Assembly: GCA_025362615.1 (NCBI GenBank)
Contig: JANYFQ010000534.1
Location: 1 to 16,594, forward strand
DNA: 16,594 nucleotides
Reading direction: 5' to 3'
From: Hymenobacter sp.
GTDB lineage: Bacteria; Bacteroidota; Bacteroidia; Cytophagales; Hymenobacteraceae
The first letter of the stretch is position 1; each line of letters opens with the position of its first letter. Below the pieces are notes generated by a model. The model was not told the DNA's origin and did no database searches. It saw only the letters and a program-made list of their open reading frames with translations. The position numbers and the translations under genes were made by a program. Shown here one piece after another: positions 12,677 through 16,594 of the stretch.

Positions 12677-13075
12677 TTACGAAATCCAGCGCTTACGCAC
12701 GGCCGGCGGGGCGGCCAGCCGCTGCGGTACACTGGCAAAAAAAGCCGCCACCGAGGCCCTTTCGCCCTCATTCAGTTGCTGATTGACGAGGTGGAAGGGG
12801 TTGAAAAAAAATCGTTCGCGCAGGCCCACGCCGGTGCTGCCGTCGGGCCCTTTGGCCCATTCGCCGCCGTACACCGTCACCAGGCACTGCCCCAAAAAGC
12901 ACCCCAGGGCCGTGCCCACGGCCTCGCGCTGGGCGGCGGGCAGCACGGCCCGTTGGGCCTCGATAAAACGGGCCAGGTGCGCGACGGCCCCGGCATCGTA
13001 AAACGGTAGCTTGAGTTGCGTCCGCACCTGCTCGGCGGCGGCAAATAATGCGTCAGAAGGCGATTCAACAGCCAT
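12677..13075 (-). CDS. Unrecognised 132-residue cytoplasmic protein
   Basis: I do not recognise the family. The 132-residue protein has no signal peptide or membrane segment. It starts MAVESPSDALFAAAEQVRTQ, is mostly helical-looking through AVAHLARFIEAQRAVLPAAQ, then has a Gly/aromatic block (LGCFLGQCLVTVYGGEW). It continues with FFFNPFHLVNQQLNEGERA and a basic C-terminus (VRKRWIS). The block 'LG..LG..h....g.eW' followed by 'f.P...v.....' suggests a real small domain rather than a chance frame, and the codon use matches neighbours. It ends 42 bp upstream of cmk on the same strand and may be co-transcribed with it. No promoter box was found; the region upstream holds GCGAAACTT words. Confidence 0.75.
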   Translation of the reverse strand: MAVESPSDALFAAAEQVRTQLKLPFYDAGAVAHLARFIEAQRAVLPAAQREAVGTALGCFLGQCLVTVYGGEWAKGPDGSTGVGLRERFFFNPFHLVNQQLNEGERASVAAFFASVPQRLAAPPAVRKRWIS

Positions 13076-13179
13076 AAAAAACTCCGCGAAACTTCTTCAA
13101 ACCATTTGTGAACGCTGCGCTAAAAACGCGCCTCAGTCCACTGCGAAACTTAATTTTCAACTTACGCGAAACTTTGCGC
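13076..13179. repeat. Short gap with degenerate GCGAAACTT words
   Basis: The word GCGAAACTT occurs three times in the plus strand, in CCGCGAAACTTCTTC, CTGCGAAACTTAATT and ACGCGAAACTTTGCG, at uneven spacing. AACGCTGCGC and AACGCGCC lie between them. The composition resembles the inner words of the element at 8378-8600 (GCGTTTCG-like, with A/T spacers) but shows no long stem. I see no gene here. It may be a decayed member of the intergenic repeat group. Confidence 0.4.
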
Positions 13180-13335
13180 TCAACAGTCGTGCGTCGGGCA
13201 GGGCATTCGGCCGCCCGGCTTGTGGTGGTGCTTGAACCAGCGCGTTTTTTTCTCCTGCGCCGTGCGCCGGGCGCAGCCGCCCGCACCGCCGAGCAGCGTG
13301 GCCAGGAGCAACAAAAAGGCGATGGACTTTTTCAC
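13180..13335 (-). CDS. Small hypothetical lipoprotein (51 aa)
   Basis: A GTG at 13335 opens a 51-residue frame starting VKKSIAFLLLLATLLGGAGGC. This is a basic N-terminus, a hydrophobic core and a lipobox (GAGGC) with Cys21 as the likely lipidated residue. The mature part is about 30 residues, basic and Cys-containing (KTRWFKHHHKPGG, then a CPTHDC ending). A perfect TAnnTTTG box (13354-13361) sits 18 bp upstream of the GTG, which favours this start over longer versions. I do not recognise a function. Small basic lipoproteins ending in a short Cys motif are common in Hymenobacter-like genomes (general impression). It is divergent from adenine deaminase. Confidence 0.65.
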   Translation of the reverse strand: MKKSIAFLLLLATLLGGAGGCARRTAQEKKTRWFKHHHKPGGRMPCPTHDC

Positions 13336-13353
13336 GGGCAGTGGTTTCTGGTT

Positions 13354-13361
13354 CAAATGTA
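13354..13361 (-). promoter_or_regulatory. Bacteroidota -7 promoter box upstream of the small lipoprotein gene
   Basis: The minus strand reads TACATTTG, a perfect TAnnTTTG match, ending 18 bp before the GTG at 13335. It is the best support for expression of this short gene. Confidence 0.5.
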
Positions 13362-13422
13362 AGGTTCTTTGCGGTCGCAAAACCGGCACGGGGCCGGTGG
13401 GCTTTATTTCCTGCGCTCGTTT

Positions 13423-15198
13423 ATGCCTGCTGATTTCTCGCTCCTGGCCAACGTCGTTGACATTCCGGGCCGTTCAATTTTTGCCGCTACCATTGCCGTG
13501 GCGGGCGGACGCATCACGGCCATTACCCCCACCGGGGCCACCGCCCCCGACCCGGCCCTGCCCTACGCCCTGCCCGGTTTTGTGGATGCCCACGTTCACG
13601 TCGAAAGCTCGCTGCTGGTGCCCACCGAGTTTGCCCGCCTGGCCGTGGCCCACGGCACGGTGGCGACGGTGAGCGACCCGCACGAAATCGGCAACGTGCT
13701 GGGCGTGGCCGGGGTCGAGTATATGCTGGCCAACGCGGCGCTCTCGCCCTTCAAGTTCTGCTTCGGGGCACCGAGCTGCGTGCCAGCCACGCCCTTCGAA
13801 ACGGCCGGGGCCGAAATAACAGCCGCCGACGTGGCCAGGCTTTTTGAAAACCCCAAAATCGGCTACCTGGCCGAGGTCATGAACTGGCCCGGCGTGTTGG
13901 CCCGCGAGGCGGATATGATGGCCAAAATCGGCCTCGCGCAGGCCGCCGGCCGGCCCGTGGACGGCCACGCCCCCGGCCTGCGCGGGGCCGAGGCCGCCCA
14001 CTACGCCAGCGCCGGCATCAGCACCGACCACGAGTGTTTTACCGCAGTCGAAGCCCGCGACAAGCTCGCGGCGGGCATGAAAATCCTCATCCGCGAAGGC
14101 TCGGCGGCCCGCAACTTCGACGCTCTCATCGAACTGCTGCCCGAGCACCACGCGCAGCTCATGTTCTGCTCCGACGACAAGCACCCCGACACCCTGCTGC
14201 TGGGCCACATCGACGCACTGGTGCGCCGCGCCGTGGGCCTGGGCCACAACGTGTTTGAAGTGCTGCAAGTGGCCTGCCTCAACCCCGTGGCCCACTACCG
14301 GCTGCCCGTGGGCCAGCTCCGCCCCGGCGACGCGGCCGACTTTATCCTGGTTGATAACCTGACCGATTTCCGCGTACAAAGCACGTACCTGGACGGCGAG
14401 CTGGTGGCCGAAAACGGCCAGTCGCGCCTGCCCGCTGTGCCGGTTTCGGTCGTCAATAATTTCCACGCTCAGCCCGTTTCGGCCGAAAGCTTGGAGTTGA
14501 TAGTTAAGAGTTTAGGGCCTGGAATGAAAGCCAAGGATTTGGCCGAAAACCCAACACCCAACACCCAACACCCAACACCTGCCCCGACGCAAGTAGCAGA
14601 TAACGACCAACAAGAAACAAGAAACAAGAAACAAGAAACCCAAATCCGCGTCATCGAGTGCTTCGATGGGCAACTCATCACGGCCCAGCAGCTTCTGCCG
14701 GCGCTGGTTGCAAACGGCCGGCTCGCGCCCGACGTAGCCCGCGACATCCTCAAACTTGTGGTCCTCAACCGCTACCAGCCCGCCGCGCCGCCCGCCGTGG
14801 CCTTCATCCAGGGCTTTGGGCTGGCGAGTGGGGCGCTGGCCAGCAGCGTGGGGCACGACTCGCACAACATCACGGCTGTGGGCTGCGACGATGCCAGCCT
14901 GGCCCGCGCCATCAACCTCGTCGTCGGCGCCCAGGGCGGGCTGGCAGCCGTGGGGGCAGGCGGCGAAGAACTGCTGCTGCCACTGCCCGTAGCGGGCCTC
15001 ATGTCGGACCGGACCGGCCCCGAAGTGGCGGCGGCCTACACCGCCCTCGATGCCCTGGCCAAGCGCCTGGGTTCGCCGCTGGGGGCCCCGTTCATGACGC
15101 TCTCCTTCATGGCCTTGCTCGTCATCCCGAGCCTCAAACTGAGCGACAAGGGCCTGTTTGATGGCAATACATTTGGGTTCGTGGACGTGGTGGTGTAG
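13423..15198 (+). CDS. ade: Adenine deaminase, with a repeat-derived linker insertion
   Basis: From ATG at 13423 (MPADFSLLANVVDIPGRSIF) the protein has 591 residues. The amidohydrolase metal site is GFVDAHVHVESS with H57 and H59. TVSDPHEIGNVLG (83-95), GHAPGLRG and STDHECF complete the barrel signature of adenine deaminase. The C-terminal domain (from about 408, IRVIECFDGQLIT) contains IQGFGLASGALASSVGHDSHNI, the family's second signature. The enzyme converts adenine to hypoxanthine and ammonia, with two Fe or Mn ions. Between the domains, residues about 357-407 are a low-complexity stretch that includes heptamer-repeat translations (PTPNTQHPTP and QETRNKKQETQ). In typical enzymes this junction is short (from memory of the family). 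The frame is kept and all catalytic blocks remain, so activity is plausible. The frame is open to 13369, but MPADF fits the family best. Confidence 0.93.
   Translation: MPADFSLLANVVDIPGRSIFAATIAVAGGRITAITPTGATAPDPALPYALPGFVDAHVHVESSLLVPTEFARLAVAHGTVATVSDPHEIGNVLGVAGVEYMLANAALSPFKFCFGAPSCVPATPFETAGAEITAADVARLFENPKIGYLAEVMNWPGVLAREADMMAKIGLAQAAGRPVDGHAPGLRGAEAAHYASAGISTDHECFTAVEARDKLAAGMKILIREGSAARNFDALIELLPEHHAQLMFCSDDKHPDTLLLGHIDALVRRAVGLGHNVFEVLQVACLNPVAHYRLPVGQLRPGDAADFILVDNLTDFRVQSTYLDGELVAENGQSRLPAVPVSVVNNFHAQPVSAESLELIVKSLGPGMKAKDLAENPTPNTQHPTPAPTQVADNDQQETRNKKQETQIRVIECFDGQLITAQQLLPALVANGRLAPDVARDILKLVVLNRYQPAAPPAVAFIQGFGLASGALASSVGHDSHNITAVGCDDASLARAINLVVGAQGGLAAVGAGGEELLLPLPVAGLMSDRTGPEVAAAYTALDALAKRLGSPLGAPFMTLSFMALLVIPSLKLSDKGLFDGNTFGFVDVVV
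14551..14640 (+). repeat. Heptamer repeat words inside the adenine deaminase reading frame
   Basis: Positions 14551-14579 are CCAACAC heptamers (four copies). Positions 14610-14639 are AACAAGA heptamers (about four copies). A 30-bp spacer separates them. The first word is the complement of GGTGTTG in the element at 10232-10383; the second belongs to the CAAGAAA/CCAGAAA words of the element at 7765-7938. The repeats are in frame and encode residues 377-407. Just upstream, 14495-14514 (GAGTTGATAGTTAAGAGTTT) looks like another word array. Confidence 0.85.
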
Positions 15199-15270
15199 CA
15201 GCCAGCCGTGTAATTTTCGGCCCGGTTCCTGCGTTTTGGCGGGGCCGGCCCGCTGTCGGCCCCCTTGCTC

Positions 15271-15762
15271 ATGCCCGATTTGCGCCTTTTCTTTCTTGCC
15301 GGCTTGTGGCTCTGGCTGGCCGCGCCGCTGGCTGCCCAAGCCCAGAAATACACCACCGCCCTGGGTGCCCGCTTCGGCGGCAGCGCCTACGGCCTCACGC
15401 TGCAACAGCGCGTCATCAACAACACGACGGTGGAGGCCATTACTTTGGCCTCGGAGCGCGAGTGGAGCGCCACGGTGCTGGCCGAGCAGCACTTCGGTAT
15501 TTTAGGACCCAGCCTGAACTACTATTTTGGGGCGGGCGGGCACGCCGGGCGCAACAAAGACAGCGGCCCGTTCTACGGCCTCGACGGGTTGATTGGGGCC
15601 GAATACAAAATTCCCATCCTGCCGCTCGTCGTCAGCCTCGACTTGAAGCCAACGCTCGAATTTAACGCCGACGACTGGGCCCGGTTCCCGACGGCGTTTT
15701 CGCTGCGCTACATCATTGTGAAGCGCCGCACCGGCCTGGCCAAGTGGCTGCACGACCGGTAA
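15271..15762 (+). CDS. Small exported protein, probably outer-membrane beta-barrel
   Basis: From ATG at 15271 the protein has 163 residues. A TTG six bases upstream would extend it by two residues and is not needed. Residues 1-24 (MPDLRLFFLAGLWLWLAAPL then AAQA) are a signal peptide with an AxA-type cleavage site. The mature part alternates hydrophobic and polar residues and has Gly/Tyr turns (ALGARFGGSAYGLTLQQRV, GPSLNYYFGAGGHAG, GLIGAEYKIPILPLVVSLD). It ends LEFNADDWARFPTAFSLRYI, then a short basic tail. This matches small eight-strand outer-membrane proteins of the Bacteroidota. No specific function can be assigned. It follows adenine deaminase by 72 bp on the same strand, and a near-match promoter TAATTTTC is present in that gap. 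It converges on the response regulator. Confidence 0.75.
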   Translation: MPDLRLFFLAGLWLWLAAPLAAQAQKYTTALGARFGGSAYGLTLQQRVINNTTVEAITLASEREWSATVLAEQHFGILGPSLNYYFGAGGHAGRNKDSGPFYGLDGLIGAEYKIPILPLVVSLDLKPTLEFNADDWARFPTAFSLRYIIVKRRTGLAKWLHDR

Positions 15763-15785
15763 GGGCGGTGTACCGCCAAGCCGTT

Positions 15786-16208
15786 CTACGCCGCTGCCAG
15801 GTTGCCGGCGAAGCGCTTGGCTAGCAGCTTCTCCAGCTTTTCTTCCGTCAGGGGTTTGGTGAGGTACTCCACGTTGGGGTACTGGGCCACGCGGGCCGTA
15901 TCGGCCGAGTGCAGCGAGGTGGTGAGGACGGCCATCACCGTTTTTTCCTGCACCGGCGCGGGCAGGGCGGTGTACATCTGCAGGAACTCGAAGCCCGACA
16001 CGCCGGGCATTTTCAGGTCCACAAACACCAGGTCCGGGGCGGCGGCGGTGCCGTCGTCGTGGCCCCACACGGCCTCAAACGCCTCGTCGGCCCGTGCGAA
16101 GGTGCTCACCTGCCGGGCCGTGCCGAGGCGGGCCAGCAGGCGGTTGTTGAGGAAGCTCGTGGTTTCGTTGTCGTCCACCAGCACGATGTGAGTTAAGGGT
16201 CCGGGCAT
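15786..16208 (-). CDS. Single-domain response regulator (CheY-like receiver)
   Basis: A 140-residue receiver domain without an output domain. The acidic pair is D12-D13 (VLVDDNETT), the phosphoacceptor is D64 (DLVFVDLKMPGVSG), the switch Thr/Ser lies in AVLTTSLH (94-100), and the conserved Lys is K118 (EYLTKPLT). All receiver residues are present. 'DDNETTSFLNNRLL' is typical of Bacteroidota stand-alone regulators, which relay phosphate from hybrid histidine kinases. No kinase is in the window. The stop codons of this gene and the convergent membrane-protein gene are 23 bp apart. A 7-of-8 promoter match (TAATTTCG) lies at 16249-16256, 41 bp upstream. The rest of the 118-bp gap to the next gene shows nothing else. 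Confidence 0.93.
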   Translation of the reverse strand: MPGPLTHIVLVDDNETTSFLNNRLLARLGTARQVSTFARADEAFEAVWGHDDGTAAAPDLVFVDLKMPGVSGFEFLQMYTALPAPVQEKTVMAVLTTSLHSADTARVAQYPNVEYLTKPLTEEKLEKLLAKRFAGNLAAA

Positions 16209-16326
16209 AGGAAGCGGGAGAAGTGGGAAAGCGCGTGGGTTTCTGGCGCGAAATTACGCGCGTGTCGCCGTATTTCAAAACCCGAAACCTGCCCCCGCGC
16301 CAAACCCCGCCAAACAGCCCGGCGGC

Positions 16327-16594
16327 CTACAGCCAGCCCTGCCGCTGCATCCACTCGTCGTTGTAGATTTTGCCCAGGTAGCGGGTGCCGTGGTCGGGCA
16401 GCACCACCACCATCGTGTCGTCGGCCTTGAGGTGTTCGCGGGCGTATTCCAAGGCTCCGAACACGGCCGAGCCGCAGCTCCAGCCCACAAACAAGCCTTC
16501 TTCGCGGGCCAGGCGGCGGGTCATCTGGGCGGCGTCCTTGTCGGTTACTTTGATGAAGAGGTCGATGAGGTCGAAGTCCACGTTTTTGGGCAGG
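16327..16594 (-). CDS. PLP-dependent cysteine synthase / cystathionine beta-synthase, 3' part
   Basis: Only the last 88 codons plus the stop are present; the gene continues beyond the right edge. The frame reads LPKNVDFDLIDLFIKVTDKD, then MTRRLAREEGLFVGWSCGSA and MVVVLPDHGTRYLGKIYNDEWM. This is the C-terminal catalytic part of the beta-replacing fold-type II PLP enzymes. GWSCGSA corresponds to the loop whose first Ser contacts the pyridine nitrogen of PLP, and LPDHGTRYLGK is the last conserved block. The ending NDEWMQRQGWL without CBS domains fits the short bacterial cystathionine beta-synthase/cysteine synthase form. Whether the substrate is serine or O-acetylserine cannot be told from this part. 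Confidence 0.88.
   Translation of the reverse strand, partial: LPKNVDFDLIDLFIKVTDKDAAQMTRRLAREEGLFVGWSCGSAVFGALEYAREHLKADDTMVVVLPDHGTRYLGKIYNDEWMQRQGWL

Noticed and set aside
15764..15777. GGCGGTGTACCGCC hairpin between the convergent membrane-protein and response-regulator genes
   Set aside because: The stem is only 5-6 bp with a 2-4 base loop and no T-run, too weak to call a terminator.
16470..16520. Unusual Trp and Cys in the PLP loop GWSCGSA of the cysteine/cystathionine synthase
   Set aside because: The Ser that contacts the PLP ring nitrogen is retained, and the positions around it vary in the family, so this is not evidence of an inactive enzyme.

Overview
The window looks like a chromosomal segment of a high-GC member of the Bacteroidota, most likely Cytophagales and close to Hymenobacter (inference). 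Supporting signs are a C-terminal type IX secretion sorting domain, a TonB-dependent receptor paired with a DUF4249 lipoprotein, a 2TM-domain protein, perfect TAnnTTTG promoter boxes ahead of several genes, and an ispH-cmk pair of the kind found in this phylum. No plasmid, phage or transposase gene is visible.

Layout. At 1-116 is the 3' tip of a secreted protein, followed by a strong hairpin (134-188). From 319 to 4631 on the minus strand lie an OmpH/Skp-like anchored protein, a TonB-dependent receptor and a DUF4249 lipoprotein, probably an outer-membrane uptake locus. A GNAT acetyltransferase follows (4679-5233), then a 480-bp non-coding stretch with a decayed 21-bp tandem repeat. From 8376 down to 5715 run a retropepsin-like 'ATP-dependent zinc protease', a RimK ATP-grasp ligase and an AstE/aspartoacylase-type zinc hydrolase, which together look like a module that adds and removes amino acids on a protein or peptide. 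Next come a PQQ-type sugar/sorbosone dehydrogenase (8603-9703), a 2TM protein (9766-10086) and a plus-strand macro-domain deacetylase (10391-10912). ispH and cmk follow on the minus strand (10921-12634), then an unrecognised 132-aa protein and a 51-aa lipoprotein. Adenine deaminase (13423-15198) and a small outer-membrane-like protein are on the plus strand. The window ends with a single-domain response regulator and the 3' part of a PLP-dependent cysteine/cystathionine synthase on the minus strand.

The most unusual aspect lies between the genes. Most of the larger intergenic gaps are filled with palindromic, word-based repeats: arrays of 7- or 8-bp words (such as AATTGTTG, AATTATGA, CCAGAAA, GGTGTTG), arrays of ~10-12-bp words, and a ~45-bp CGCAGTG-rich core. 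These are often nested as concentric inverted repeats, and several abut or supply stop codons. Two gaps carry REPIN-like pairs of palindromes starting GTAA/GTAG. The same heptamer words also lie inside the adenine deaminase reading frame, where they encode an extra low-complexity linker between its two domains. This modular repeat system is the best candidate here for something undescribed.
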